Positions 1-8,475 of a DNA stretch of 40,211 nucleotides are shown here, piece after piece. Each line of letters begins with the position of its first letter. Within the stretch, counting starts at the first letter, position 1. The translations under genes and the position numbers were made by a program. This stretch comes from Sulfurovum sp. (GTDB lineage: Bacteria > Campylobacterota > Campylobacteria > Campylobacterales > Sulfurovaceae), in contig JAGSGJ010000016.1 of assembly GCA_023955225.1 (NCBI GenBank), positions 1 through 40,211 of the forward strand, read 5' to 3'. Below the pieces are notes generated by a model that was given only the letters and a program-made list of their open reading frames with translations, was not told the DNA's origin and did no database searches.

Positions 1-834
1 ATTACTACCGCACCAAATGAAGTAGACTCTTTTGTTATTTTAAGTGCTGATGGCACACCGACCTACAACTTTGCCTGTGCCTGTGATGACATGATAAGCG
101 GTGTAGACTTCATCATTTGTAGTGAAGAGCACCTCTCTAACACAGCAAAACAGATACATATCAAAAAGCAACTTGGATTTGACCAAGAAACCATCTATGC
201 ACACTTACCCATCCTTTTGAACACTTCAGGGTTGAAGATGTTAAAACAGGATGATACTTCTTTAGTCAAATGGCTGTTTGGAGAAGGGTTTATACCGGAT
301 GCTATCATAAACTACATGTTACTTTTGGGAAATTCTAAAGTACCAAAAGAGATTTTTACACTGCCTGAAGCTATAGAGTGGTTTGATATAAAGAACATCT
401 CAAAATCTGAAGTAATATTCGACATAGATAAACTGCGTTTCATTAACAGAGAGCATCTAAAACTTATGGATGACAGACAACTCTCTACGCTCTTTGGATT
501 TGCAGATGCAGACATCGGCAAACTGGCTAAGATCTACCTTGAAGAAGCAAGTACCATTAAAGAACTTATTGCCAAGATAAAGCCTATCTTCTCAGCTAAA
601 GATTTTGAAGGTGAATGGGGTGAGCAGATGCGTACGATGGAAGTGATTGTACAGAATGCACCGATGATAAATGACTTTGATGTGTTCAAGTCCTATATGA
701 TGAAAGAGAGTGGACTCAAGGGTGAAAATTTTTTAAAACCCTTCAGACTACTTTTAACAGGTGCCCAACATGGGCCTGAACTCTCGGATATCTATCCACT
801 TATTAAACCCTACTTATTGGAGGTAGCATCATGA
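1..834 (+). CDS. gltX: Glutamyl-tRNA synthetase, C-terminal part (5' end outside window)
   Basis: The frame is open from base 1, so this is a partial gene with its start outside the window. The visible part begins in the class I catalytic core: a TPTYNFAC stretch, then the EEHLSNTAKQ segment typical of GluRS, then the anticodon-binding helical domain (IPDAIINYMLLLGN; DKLRFINREHL). GluRS attaches glutamate to tRNA-Glu; Campylobacterota usually carry two copies, one of which may charge tRNA-Gln before amidation. The KMSKS loop at 235-249 reads KMLKQ, so the usual Ser and the last basic residue differ. The stop overlaps the next start (ATGA), which suggests co-translation with the YggT gene. I cannot tell from this part which of the two paralogs it is. 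Confidence 0.88.
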   Translation: MTTAPNEVDSFVILSADGTPTYNFACACDDMISGVDFIICSEEHLSNTAKQIHIKKQLGFDQETIYAHLPILLNTSGLKMLKQDDTSLVKWLFGEGFIPDAIINYMLLLGNSKVPKEIFTLPEAIEWFDIKNISKSEVIFDIDKLRFINREHLKLMDDRQLSTLFGFADADIGKLAKIYLEEASTIKELIAKIKPIFSAKDFEGEWGEQMRTMEVIVQNAPMINDFDVFKSYMMKESGLKGENFLKPFRLLLTGAQHGPELSDIYPLIKPYLLEVAS

Positions 835-1106
835 GTGCCCTTATTTACGCTATCGTACAGACACTACACACAGTTATGAACCTTTACATCTGGATAGTCA
901 TTATCACTGCATTGCTGAGTTTTGTACGACCTGATCCTTATAACCCTATTGTACAGATACTTCACCGTTTAACAGAACCTGTAATGAATTTTATTAGACA
1001 GAAGATGCCGTTTGTTGTATTTTCCGGTGTTGACCTCTCACCTTTGGTGGTTATTTTAGGTCTACAACTGGTTGATAATTTTATGATGCGTGCTGTACTT
1101 GGATAA
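831..1106 (+). CDS. YggT family inner-membrane protein
   Basis: A 91-residue protein with two hydrophobic segments, about residues 5-28 and 65-88, separated by a short polar loop containing RPDPYNPIVQILHRLTEP, the usual YggT signature. YggT proteins are small integral membrane proteins of poorly defined function, linked in other bacteria to division, osmotic tolerance or SecYEG surroundings. The ATG overlaps the gltX stop by four bases, and the next gene starts 3 bases after its stop, so the three form one transcription unit. The length is normal for a single YggT repeat. Confidence 0.85.
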   Translation: MSALIYAIVQTLHTVMNLYIWIVIITALLSFVRPDPYNPIVQILHRLTEPVMNFIRQKMPFVVFSGVDLSPLVVILGLQLVDNFMMRAVLG

Positions 1107-1109
1107 AAA

Positions 1110-2387
1110 ATGAAAGTACAGTCTCTTTTACTTTCAGTACTGCTTGGATTTTTCATGGGTACGTCATTGCTTCATGCAAAAACATTTACCTATGATCAAA
1201 TACATGATATGCCAAAGAGTATAGAAAAAGATTACTATATCTGGCGTTTTCTTTCACAAACAACTACTACAGCTGCAGAGGCGAAAAGCGTTATCTATCA
1301 AGCAAGCAGACTCAATACCAAACTGCGTACCAGCTACAGAAACAGAACCGGATTAAATGTTGAACTTCCGAAAGTTAAAGCAACTGGAGAAGCAAACAAA
1401 AACTGGAGAACACGAAGTAAAGCCCATAAAAGTTTTAAACATGGCATTGCACTGATGCAGCAAAAAAAACCTAAGCAGGCAGCAGGTTACTTTGAAGATG
1501 CTCGTAAGAACTATGTTAAACGTTATGACATAGACAAATCTCTTTTCTGGCTCTATATGAGTACAAAAGATGATGAATATATCAAACTTTTACGTGACAG
1601 TTCCCAAGTCAATATCTACACTTTAATGGCAGCAGACACCATAAATGCCAGGTACCCTAAAACCATTACGGAATCCCTTTGGAAAAACAGTACATGGGGA
1701 TTTGATATCGAAGACCCTATCGATTGGGCAAAAGTAAAACACAAGATGAACTCAGGTGTCGACTTGAATGATTTGGCAGATGATCATAAATCACAGGAGT
1801 GTATCGGTGTCTACACCTACCTCAAAGCCAAAGCCTGTAACTATACGGAATCTTACTTTCCTATGCCATACCGTAAAGCCATGAAAGACATGACACCAGA
1901 GAGACAAGCACTTATTTATGCTATAGCAAGACAAGAGAGTCGTTTTGTACCGGCTTCTGTCTCACGTTCTTTTGCATTGGGAATGATGCAGTTTATGCCA
2001 TTTCTTATCAAACATGTATCCAAGGAAAAAGGGGAAAATATAGATTATGATGAAATATTTAATCCCTACAAAGCCATAGAGTATGCAGACTACCATCTTG
2101 ATTATCTTACCAAATACCTTTCTCACCCTCTTTTCATAGCCTATGCTTACAATGCGGGTATAGGATTTACACGAAGGCACATTAAAAATAACCGGAATTT
2201 CAGGAAAGGTCCTTATGAGCCGTATATGAGTATGGAAAAAATGAAAAATCATGAAGCCAAAGAGTATGGGAAAAAAGTACTGGCAAATTATGTCATCTAT
2301 CTAAATAAACTGGGTGTAACGACACGTATCTTTCCACTCTTAAAAGTACTTGCCTCACCTTCTGAGACAGATAAGTTCAGAAAGTAA
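1110..2387 (+). CDS. Soluble lytic murein transglycosylase (Slt-like)
   Basis: A 425-residue exported protein with an N-terminal signal peptide (about residues 1-23, ending LLHAK). A helical, Lys-rich superhelix-like region follows (residues 25-250), then a C-terminal lysozyme-like LT domain. The catalytic Glu is E276 in ARQESRF; the GMMQFMP motif (291-297) and AYNAG follow as in Slt70. These enzymes cut the MurNAc-GlcNAc bond of peptidoglycan and form 1,6-anhydromuropeptides in the periplasm. It is shorter than E. coli Slt70 (about 620 residues), as is common for this phylum. It starts 3 bases after yggT with only a weak GGA site, so translation probably depends on coupling. Confidence 0.9.
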   Translation: MKVQSLLLSVLLGFFMGTSLLHAKTFTYDQIHDMPKSIEKDYYIWRFLSQTTTTAAEAKSVIYQASRLNTKLRTSYRNRTGLNVELPKVKATGEANKNWRTRSKAHKSFKHGIALMQQKKPKQAAGYFEDARKNYVKRYDIDKSLFWLYMSTKDDEYIKLLRDSSQVNIYTLMAADTINARYPKTITESLWKNSTWGFDIEDPIDWAKVKHKMNSGVDLNDLADDHKSQECIGVYTYLKAKACNYTESYFPMPYRKAMKDMTPERQALIYAIARQESRFVPASVSRSFALGMMQFMPFLIKHVSKEKGENIDYDEIFNPYKAIEYADYHLDYLTKYLSHPLFIAYAYNAGIGFTRRHIKNNRNFRKGPYEPYMSMEKMKNHEAKEYGKKVLANYVIYLNKLGVTTRIFPLLKVLASPSETDKFRK

Positions 2388-2405
2388 GACTAAAACGTTT
2401 TGTAT

Positions 2406-2924
2406 TTAAAAAGCTTCTTTGGTCAATACGTATTTCGCAACTTTGGCGAAATGTAACTCACCTTTTCCGTACAACTTACTTTCAAAAAGAAGTGTGATCT
2501 TTTTATTTGATTCATGAGGAAAAGTAACGAGGTAATAGCTGCTCCATGGTGTCACAAGAGACAACTCTTTTAAGCGTTCATCATCCAAGCTGAGTTCGTT
2601 GATCTCTTTGGCTGTTTTTCCATTTAGGGTTAAGGTGTTTCCCTCAGAATTTATATGAGCGGATGCTTTATCTTCCATATACACTCCCACGATAAAAACT
2701 TCATCTCTAGTATCATTATTTTCAAAATTCGGAGTATAGAGATAGGTAGCAGTCAACATCGCTTTGGTGACATTATCCTGATAGAGTTGTGTCTTTTCTG
2801 TTTTTTGCAACTGTTTATGATAAGTCACTTTTTCACTATAGCCTTGGATCAAACCTACCTCTTGTTTCGATGTACAGCCAAGTAGGAGAACTATGGCAAT
2901 AAACGATATACTTAATCTAACCAT
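2406..2924 (-). CDS. Predicted lipoprotein, unknown function
   Basis: A 172-residue protein starting at the ATG at 2924, chosen because a clear AAGGAG lies 5-10 bases upstream (complement of 2929-2935) and because it leads directly into a lipoprotein signal peptide. A frame-compatible upstream ATG at 2963 has no such site. The signal ends in the lipobox LLGC, so Cys18 or thereabouts should be lipidated. The mature part is mostly beta-prone with no motif I recognise; it contains a TPWSSYYLVTFP stretch near the C-terminus. It is convergent with the transglycosylase gene, and the 18-base spacer holds a short AAAACGTTTT palindrome. Confidence 0.75.
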   Translation of the reverse strand: MVRLSISFIAIVLLLGCTSKQEVGLIQGYSEKVTYHKQLQKTEKTQLYQDNVTKAMLTATYLYTPNFENNDTRDEVFIVGVYMEDKASAHINSEGNTLTLNGKTAKEINELSLDDERLKELSLVTPWSSYYLVTFPHESNKKITLLFESKLYGKGELHFAKVAKYVLTKEAF

Positions 2925-3002
2925 ACTGCACTCCTTATAATTAATACGAATTTTAACATACATTCAATAAAGATTGATGTATAATTCATTCAATCATAAT
3001 TC

Positions 3003-3019
3003 AAGGAAATCATGCCGTG
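3003..3019 (+). promoter_or_regulatory. RBS and GTG start that fix mobB
   Basis: AAGGAA at 3003-3008 stands 8 bases before a GTG at 3017-3019. An ATG at 3012 is in another frame and does not lead into the protein. No other start exists upstream in frame, so mobB starts with GTG. Confidence 0.7.
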
Positions 3020-3514
3020 GGTAAAAGAGTTGCTGTAGCATTTACCGGTCCATCAAACAGTGGGAAAACAACCCTCGTGGAAAAAATCGCTAAATTATTG
3101 ATAAAAGAACGTAAAGTTGCCATCATAAAAAATGACCCTAAAGACAAAGCACAGTTTGATGTAGAAGGCAAAGACAGCCATAAATTTTCACAAACTGGTG
3201 CAGAAGTGGTTATCACTTCTCCTACACGTACTACGTATTTCTCCCAAAGAGAAAAAACATTGGACGATATCGTAGCGATGATCAATGACTTTGACATTTT
3301 GCTGGTTGAAGGGCTTAAAACACTTCCATTACCGCGTATTGCTGTCTTCAGAAATAAAATTGACGAAAGTTATTTTGCCTGCAGTGAAGCCATAGCCATT
3401 GATGACACTATAGATATAGCAACCTATACTATACCAGAGGGTATCGAGATACTTGATCTGAATAACAGCACTCAGATCATAGAGTGGATCAATACGCATG
3501 CAAAACAACTATAA
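3017..3514 (+). CDS. mobB: Molybdopterin-guanine dinucleotide biosynthesis adaptor MobB
   Basis: A 165-residue P-loop GTPase. The Walker A motif GPSNSGKTT is at residues 11-19, and the LLVEGLKTLPLPRI stretch (about residues 95-110) is the family signature. MobB binds GTP and helps MobA load GMP onto molybdopterin to make the MGD cofactor used by nitrate, formate, DMSO and polysulfide reductases. It starts with GTG. fbp follows 17 bases after its stop. As I recall, mobB-fbp-small gene-metG is also the gene order in Campylobacter jejuni. No molybdoenzyme is encoded in the window. Confidence 0.9.
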   Translation: MGKRVAVAFTGPSNSGKTTLVEKIAKLLIKERKVAIIKNDPKDKAQFDVEGKDSHKFSQTGAEVVITSPTRTTYFSQREKTLDDIVAMINDFDILLVEGLKTLPLPRIAVFRNKIDESYFACSEAIAIDDTIDIATYTIPEGIEILDLNNSTQIIEWINTHAKQL

Positions 3515-3531
3515 GTAAAAGAGGATAAAAG

Positions 3532-4383
3532 ATGTTAACCATATTTGAAACCATCGAAAAAATTGCGATCAAAATAGACCATGCGATCAAAACAGAAGAT
3601 CTAGGCTACAATGACAGTGAGAACTCATCTGGTGAAGATCAACTAAAACTGGATGTAAAAAGTGACTATATTGTAGAAGAAGCTTTTAAAAGTGTTTCTA
3701 TTGTAAAAGCCTTAGTAAGTGAAGAAAAAGAAGGCGTCTTAGAGTTACATGATAATGGGAAATACACTATCTGTTATGATCCCTTAGATGGTTCAAGTCT
3801 AGCAGATGTCAACCTCTCTGTAGGGTCTATCTTTGGTATCTACGAAGGTGAACTCAAAGCTGAAAATCTTGTAGCCTCTGCGTATGTTGTGTATGGTCCG
3901 CGTATTGAACTAATGACGGCAAAAAAAGGGGCTAAACCTAAACATTACAGAGCACAGGATGGTCTTTTCAATTTCATCTCTGAAATCACACTGGATGAAA
4001 AAGGAAAACTCAATGCTCCGGGCGGGACACAACAAAACTGGTCTGAACACCACAAAACATTTGTAGATGATCTTTTTGCTGAAGGGTATCGTCTCAGATA
4101 CTCTGGCGGTATGGTACCAGACCTTCATCAGATACTTTTAAAAGGTGGGGGGATCTTCTCATATCCTGGTACATCAGACAAACCAGATGGAAAACTCAGA
4201 CAACTCTTTGAAGTTATCCCTTTTGCTTTCATGTATGAACAGGCTGGTGGACAAGCAGTCGATGCCAAAGGTATGAGACTTATGGAACTTGTGCCAAGTC
4301 ATCCACATGATACAAGCCCTTGTTTCTTCGGTTCTAACTATGAAGTGTCTAAACTAAGAGACGCATACGGGATAAAATCGTAA
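3532..4383 (+). CDS. fbp: Fructose-1,6-bisphosphatase, class I
   Basis: A 283-residue enzyme that hydrolyses fructose 1,6-bisphosphate to fructose 6-phosphate, the committed step of gluconeogenesis and part of the Calvin cycle in other autotrophs. The metal-binding DPLDGSS motif starts at residue 83. SGGMVPDLHQILLKGGG, PDGKLRQLFE and EQAGGQAVDAKG give the substrate and metal ligands of class I FBPases. It is a little shorter than the E. coli enzyme (332), which is usual in Campylobacterota. RBS AGAGGAT lies just upstream. Its TAA shares one base with the ATG of the next gene (TAATG), which implies coupled translation. Confidence 0.95.
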   Translation: MLTIFETIEKIAIKIDHAIKTEDLGYNDSENSSGEDQLKLDVKSDYIVEEAFKSVSIVKALVSEEKEGVLELHDNGKYTICYDPLDGSSLADVNLSVGSIFGIYEGELKAENLVASAYVVYGPRIELMTAKKGAKPKHYRAQDGLFNFISEITLDEKGKLNAPGGTQQNWSEHHKTFVDDLFAEGYRLRYSGGMVPDLHQILLKGGGIFSYPGTSDKPDGKLRQLFEVIPFAFMYEQAGGQAVDAKGMRLMELVPSHPHDTSPCFFGSNYEVSKLRDAYGIKS

Positions 4384-4580
4384 TGTCAGATCAAGTACTC
4401 GATGAGTGGCAGCTAGCGCTAAAACAGAAAAAATCTGAATTAGAAGCCTGTCAACTTGAGCATCAAATCAAAAGCTGTATGGGTTGCGAAAAACTGCTTG
4501 AGTGTGAAGTTCGTGATGCCTACATCAAAGCTGTATACGACAGTATGAGTAAAGGTGCCGGCGGGGGATTTGAGTTCTAA
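4383..4580 (+). CDS. Small Cys-rich conserved protein
   Basis: A 65-residue protein with four cysteines: one in EACQLEH, then CMGCEKLLEC, a CxxC plus a further Cys spaced like a small metal site. It has a charged helical N-terminus and a Gly-rich tail (GAGGGFEF). The gene overlaps the fbp stop by one base. A small ORF in this position between fbp and metG is, as I recall, conserved in Campylobacter (Cj0839c), so it is a real gene of unknown function. Metal or Fe-S binding is an inference from the cysteine spacing only. Confidence 0.75.
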   Translation: MSDQVLDEWQLALKQKKSELEACQLEHQIKSCMGCEKLLECEVRDAYIKAVYDSMSKGAGGGFEF

Positions 4581-4825
4581 TACGACTCGATCAACTTTAA
4601 CTTCTTAGCCCTATTCATCTTTTTCTTTATCTCATATTCACGTTTAGAAGCTAAACTTCTATCTGGATATTCTTCGCTATAAACTAAATGTACCGGTCTT
4701 CTGACACGTGTATATTTTGCCCCTTTATCAGAACCGTTATGTTCTTCTATACGACGTTCCAACTCCGTAGCGATACCCGTATAGAGTGTCTCATCTGCAC
4801 ACTTTACTATGTAAACATAATACAT
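4577..4825 (-). CDS. GIY-YIG nuclease-fold protein (UPF0213/YhbQ-like)
   Basis: An 82-residue single-domain protein. The first beta strand YYVYIVKC and the YTGIA segment form the GIY-YIG pair. The helix ELERRIEEHN holds the catalytic Arg, and KREYEIKK provides the metal-binding Glu. Small proteins of this class are DNA-damage or recombination-associated nucleases of uncertain substrate (YhbQ/SLX1-like). It is convergent with the small Cys gene, and their stops overlap by 4 bases. It starts 9 bases after the next upstream minus-strand gene, so the two are probably co-transcribed. With that neighbour it breaks the otherwise collinear fbp-metG cluster. Confidence 0.85.
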   Translation of the reverse strand: MYYVYIVKCADETLYTGIATELERRIEEHNGSDKGAKYTRVRRPVHLVYSEEYPDRSLASKREYEIKKKMNRAKKLKLIESY

Positions 4826-4834
4826 ATCTGCTTT

Positions 4835-5350
4835 TTACTTCTCATCTTCAAGAGCATAATCTTTAAAATAAACACGTATAGCATCCATAGAGATGAAAAA
4901 CTTATTTGAATATAGTTCAGTTTTAATCAGTACATCTTTTTTTTTCAATTCGCTTTCGCTTATGGTTTTATAATAAAGTGTAACGATGGATGGCCTACTG
5001 CAGAATTTGCTACACTCTTCACTCTCAATATAGTACTCTCGTTCCATATTCGTAAATTTATAAAATTCTTTATTTGCAAACCTATATATATGTTTTTTAT
5101 GGAGTCGACTTTTTTGGATCTCTTCACGTTTTTGAATACTCAATCTTTTTTCATTGAGTTTGTCTAAAATCTTCTTCTTTTCTTTTTCTGTATATGATGT
5201 CTTTTTACCATGGAGCGCTTCTTCTGCTCTTTGATGAATAATCCTATCCTCATTTAATCTATCCATAATGAGTTTTTTTTCTTCATTACTATAGGTGTCT
5301 TTTTTTGAGAAACTCTCTATATCTAATATTTCAGTTAGATGCCTATCCAT
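4835..5350 (-). CDS. Hypothetical charged protein with a two-copy internal repeat
   Basis: About 171 residues from the ATG at 5350, which has AAAGGAT 5 bases upstream; an ATG at 5392 would add 14 residues but has no RBS. I do not recognise the family. Residues from about 18 to 80 contain two copies of a roughly 30-residue unit: TYSNEEKKLIMDRLNED followed by HQRAEEAL, then SYTEKEKKKILDKLNEK followed by QKREEIQ. The C-terminal half is different: it is rich in aromatic residues, holds two cysteines (ECSKFCSR) and ends FKDYALEDEK. It is very AT-rich. A partner role with the GIY-YIG protein downstream is only a suggestion from the 9-base spacing. Confidence 0.6.
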   Translation of the reverse strand: MDRHLTEILDIESFSKKDTYSNEEKKLIMDRLNEDRIIHQRAEEALHGKKTSYTEKEKKKILDKLNEKRLSIQKREEIQKSRLHKKHIYRFANKEFYKFTNMEREYYIESEECSKFCSRPSIVTLYYKTISESELKKKDVLIKTELYSNKFFISMDAIRVYFKDYALEDEK

Positions 5351-5512
5351 GTTTATCCTTTTAGATTTCTCCCATTCAATTTCCCTATTCAATGCATCAT
5401 TATAACAGCTAAAATTTATAATTTTATAAAATCACCCACAATACAGCACTTTTTAGCTAAAATATCTACCAAATTTACTCTACAAACTCATTTGTTTAAG
5501 GAACTACAAACT

Positions 5513-7471
5513 ATGTCTTGTCACAAAAAATCTTATATTACAACCCCGATCTACTACGTTAACGACATCGCACACATCGGTCATGCGTATACAACCATCA
5601 TTGCAGATACACTTGCACGTTACTCTCGTATGTCAGGATTAGAGACTTTCTTTCTTACCGGTACAGATGAACACGGTCAGAAAATAGAAGAAGCTGCAAA
5701 ATCCAGAGGTAAAACAACCCAGGCGTATGCAGATGAAATCTCAGCAACTTTTAAAAATCTTTGGGATGATTTTGACATCTCTTATGATAAATTTATCAGA
5801 ACTACAGATGCAGATCACATGAAAGGTGTACAAAAAGCCTTTTCTGTCATGCATGAAAATGGTGACATTTATAAAGATACGTATAAGGGTCACTATTGTA
5901 TCTCTTGTGAAACTTTCTTCCCTGCCATACAACTCGTTGATGATGAGTTTTGTCCCGAATGTGGTAAAAGTACCACTATAGTTGAAGAAGAAAGTTACTT
6001 TTTTAAACTCTCCAAGTATCAAGATAAACTGCTTCAATATTATGAAGACCATCCAGACTTCATCTTACCTAAGAGTAAAAGAAATGAAGTGATTCGTTTT
6101 GTTGAAGGTGGATTGCAAGATCTCTCTATCACACGTACAAGTTTTGACTGGGGCGTTAAACTACCAGAAGACATGAACGATCCTAAACATGTGATGTATG
6201 TATGGCTAGATGCTCTTATGAACTATGTGACAGCACTTGGATATGGTACAGACGATGAAAAGATGGACCAGTGGCCTGCACGTGTTCAACTTATAGGTAA
6301 AGATATTTTACGTTTTCATGCTATCTACTGGCCGGCATTCCTTATGAGCCTTGACCTACCACTTCCTACCCATATAGCTGCACATGGATGGTGGACACGT
6401 GATGGCGAGAAAATGAGTAAGTCTAAAGGTAACGTAGTAGATCCTAGAGAAGTAGCAAATGCCTATGGACTGGATAGCTTCCGCTACTTTATGCTTAGAG
6501 AAGTACCATTTGGCGGGGACGGTGACTTTAGCCAAAAAGCACTTATAGACCGTATCAACTCTGACCTGGGTAATGACCTTGGAAACCTACTCAACCGTCT
6601 TATAGGTATGAGTGGTAAATACTTTAAAGGTACAGTAGACTCTGCCAATGTTTCTAAGTACTATCAGGCTGAACTAGATGAAGTACATGCGTCATTAGAA
6701 AAGTTGGAACCGCTTCTTTTTGACATGCAGATACACAGATACCTTGAAGAGCTTTGGAGACCACTCACTGTAGCCAACAAAGCCATAGATATGTATCAGC
6801 CATGGACACTTATGAAAGAAGGTAAAGAGGAAGAAGCTATGGCGCTTAACGGGCTTATAGCGGCTATACTTGCAAAAGTATCTATCATGCTTTACCCTGT
6901 GATGCCTGCTGTATGTACGAAGATATCAAATGCTTTACACTTCAGCATAGACAATGACTCTTGGAACAGCATGGTTAAAGGCACCAAACTTCTTGAACCA
7001 TTTACACTGGAAAAGATAGACCCTCTTTTCCCTCGTATAGAAGAGCCTTTACTGGAGCAAGCAGAACCTGTAGATACAAAAAAGCCTGAAGAAAAACCAG
7101 CAAAAAAAGAAGATACAAAAGAGATAATCAAAGAAGAAGGTGTAGCGCTCATAGGCATAGACCAGTTCTTCCAAACTTCTCTTAAAGTAGGTACTGTTGT
7201 AAAAGCAGAGGAAGTGCCAAAGAGTAAAAAACTTCTTTTACTGCAAGTTGATGTAGGTGAAGAGTTGCCTAGACAAGTAGTTGCAGGTATCAAAGAGTGG
7301 TACTCTGCTGACGATATGCTAGACACACAAGTCTGTGTTGTTGCAAACCTTAAACCGGCTAAACTCATGGGCCTAAAGAGTGAAGGTATGCTTCTTGCAG
7401 CCAAAGATGAAAACGGGCTATGTATGATACGTCCTGAAAAGCCTAAAACGGCTGGAACACCAATAGGTTAA
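5513..7471 (+). CDS. metG: Methionyl-tRNA synthetase
   Basis: A 652-residue class I synthetase that charges tRNA-Met. The HIGH motif is at residues 21-24 (HIGHAYT). The zinc knuckle has CxxC pairs at 129/132 and 147/150, and KMSKS is at 300-304. After a charged Lys/Glu linker (about 530-555) comes a C-terminal EMAP/Trbp111-type tRNA-binding domain (from about 560, FFQTSLKVGTVVKAEEVP), so this is the long dimeric form. The start at 5513 is chosen because AAGGA (5498-5502) sits 10 bases upstream and MSCHKKSYITTP matches the family's N-terminus; a longer reading from 5339 adds 58 residues unlike the family. Confidence 0.96.
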   Translation: MSCHKKSYITTPIYYVNDIAHIGHAYTTIIADTLARYSRMSGLETFFLTGTDEHGQKIEEAAKSRGKTTQAYADEISATFKNLWDDFDISYDKFIRTTDADHMKGVQKAFSVMHENGDIYKDTYKGHYCISCETFFPAIQLVDDEFCPECGKSTTIVEEESYFFKLSKYQDKLLQYYEDHPDFILPKSKRNEVIRFVEGGLQDLSITRTSFDWGVKLPEDMNDPKHVMYVWLDALMNYVTALGYGTDDEKMDQWPARVQLIGKDILRFHAIYWPAFLMSLDLPLPTHIAAHGWWTRDGEKMSKSKGNVVDPREVANAYGLDSFRYFMLREVPFGGDGDFSQKALIDRINSDLGNDLGNLLNRLIGMSGKYFKGTVDSANVSKYYQAELDEVHASLEKLEPLLFDMQIHRYLEELWRPLTVANKAIDMYQPWTLMKEGKEEEAMALNGLIAAILAKVSIMLYPVMPAVCTKISNALHFSIDNDSWNSMVKGTKLLEPFTLEKIDPLFPRIEEPLLEQAEPVDTKKPEEKPAKKEDTKEIIKEEGVALIGIDQFFQTSLKVGTVVKAEEVPKSKKLLLLQVDVGEELPRQVVAGIKEWYSADDMLDTQVCVVANLKPAKLMGLKSEGMLLAAKDENGLCMIRPEKPKTAGTPIG

Positions 7472-7473
7472 GT

Positions 7474-8454
7474 ATGAAAATTGAAGACATTGTAAACCTC
7501 ACAGAGGGAACACTCACCAACACACCGAAAGTTCAAGCGATAGAAGCTGCGACTGTTTACTACTCAAAAGTAGAGCATGGCGACCTTTTCTTCTCTTCAA
7601 ATCAGGAAGAGATAGACCAAGCTATAGCCAATGGTGCGTATGCCATCGTTTATGCAGATGACAGTATCGTAAAGAGTGATGAGGAGGTTGCTTGGATAAA
7701 AGTCTCTAACTTACAACTTGCAGCCTTTAAACTCATCCGCTATGTGATCATTAAAAAAGAAGCAAAGTTCTATTTACTTTCAAAACATGAACAGACATTC
7801 CTTAAAATGATACTTGTTCATAAAACCAACATTACCTTTATCTCAGACGATTGGAGAAAGGCATTTGAGCAGATACTAAACTCTGAATGTTCTCTCTTTG
7901 TAGGAGCAGATAAAGAACTCATGGAACTTATCAAACCTGATACACCTAAACTCAAGAGAGAAGTAGAGGGATACCCTGTATCAGACACACTCTTTAGAAC
8001 GACATTTAAAGCAGGTGGATTTGTCTATCAGGAAAAGGAATTGATTCCTTTCCATTTAGAATATCTTCTCCGTGCTATAGACTTTTGTGAAACACATGCC
8101 CTTGTCTACTCAGTCGACCGTCTTAGATATACCAAACACTTTACACCGGTATTTATAGATGGTAAACTCAAAAGTACACAAGCAAGTAAAACTGCTAAAG
8201 TAGCTATCTTTACAGACAATCTATCTGATATCACAAAAGCTAGAGAATACGTCATGAGTAGTAACATGTGGGTGAAAAGTGTTGTTATGACACCACCTAA
8301 AACCAAAGTACCAGGCATTGATCACCCGCATTGGTTTCAAACGAAAGAAGAATTACAAGACCTGCTTAAAAATATTCACTATAACTACGCATTTATCTAC
8401 AATGCAGACAAAAGTATGTTAAATACGATTAAAGAAGAGTATTCACTCTTCTAG
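7474..8454 (+). CDS. Mur-ligase N-domain-like protein without the ligase core
   Basis: A 326-residue protein starting 2 bases after metG stops. Its first 80 residues look like the UDP-substrate-binding N-domain of MurE/MurF (HGDLFFSSN, then QAIANGAYAIVY, matching the usual D-x-F-A...A-x-x-x-GA pattern). I find no GTxGKT-type P-loop, so it should not be an active ATP-dependent ligase. The C-terminal part (about 190-326) alternates strand and helix and may be a remnant or a different Rossmann-like domain. A gene follows metG at this place in Campylobacter too, as I recall. Function unknown; a role in cell-wall metabolism is an inference from the N-domain. Confidence 0.6.
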   Translation: MKIEDIVNLTEGTLTNTPKVQAIEAATVYYSKVEHGDLFFSSNQEEIDQAIANGAYAIVYADDSIVKSDEEVAWIKVSNLQLAAFKLIRYVIIKKEAKFYLLSKHEQTFLKMILVHKTNITFISDDWRKAFEQILNSECSLFVGADKELMELIKPDTPKLKREVEGYPVSDTLFRTTFKAGGFVYQEKELIPFHLEYLLRAIDFCETHALVYSVDRLRYTKHFTPVFIDGKLKSTQASKTAKVAIFTDNLSDITKAREYVMSSNMWVKSVVMTPPKTKVPGIDHPHWFQTKEELQDLLKNIHYNYAFIYNADKSMLNTIKEEYSLF

Positions 8455-8465
8455 ATACCTTTTTT
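8433..8465 (+). terminator. Hairpin plus T-run at the end of the metG operon
   Basis: An 8-bp perfect stem (8433-8440 with 8445-8452, loop ATTC) covers the last codons and stop of the preceding gene and is followed, after 7 bases, by six Ts at 8460-8465. This is a plausible intrinsic terminator, though the gap between stem and T-run is longer than ideal. Confidence 0.45.
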
Positions 8466-8475
8466 GCACTTGCCC

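Noticed and set aside
3012..3014. ATG just before mobB
   Set aside because: It is out of frame with the P-loop protein; the GTG at 3017 gives the full domain.
5339..5512. 58-residue N-terminal extension of metG
   Set aside because: It has no ribosome site, overlaps the divergent gene's start and does not resemble MetRS; the ATG at 5513 with AAGGA fits the family.
6892..7404. 170-codon open frame antisense to metG
   Set aside because: It is the mirror of the metG C-terminal domain, rich in Ser, with no RBS or recognisable domain.
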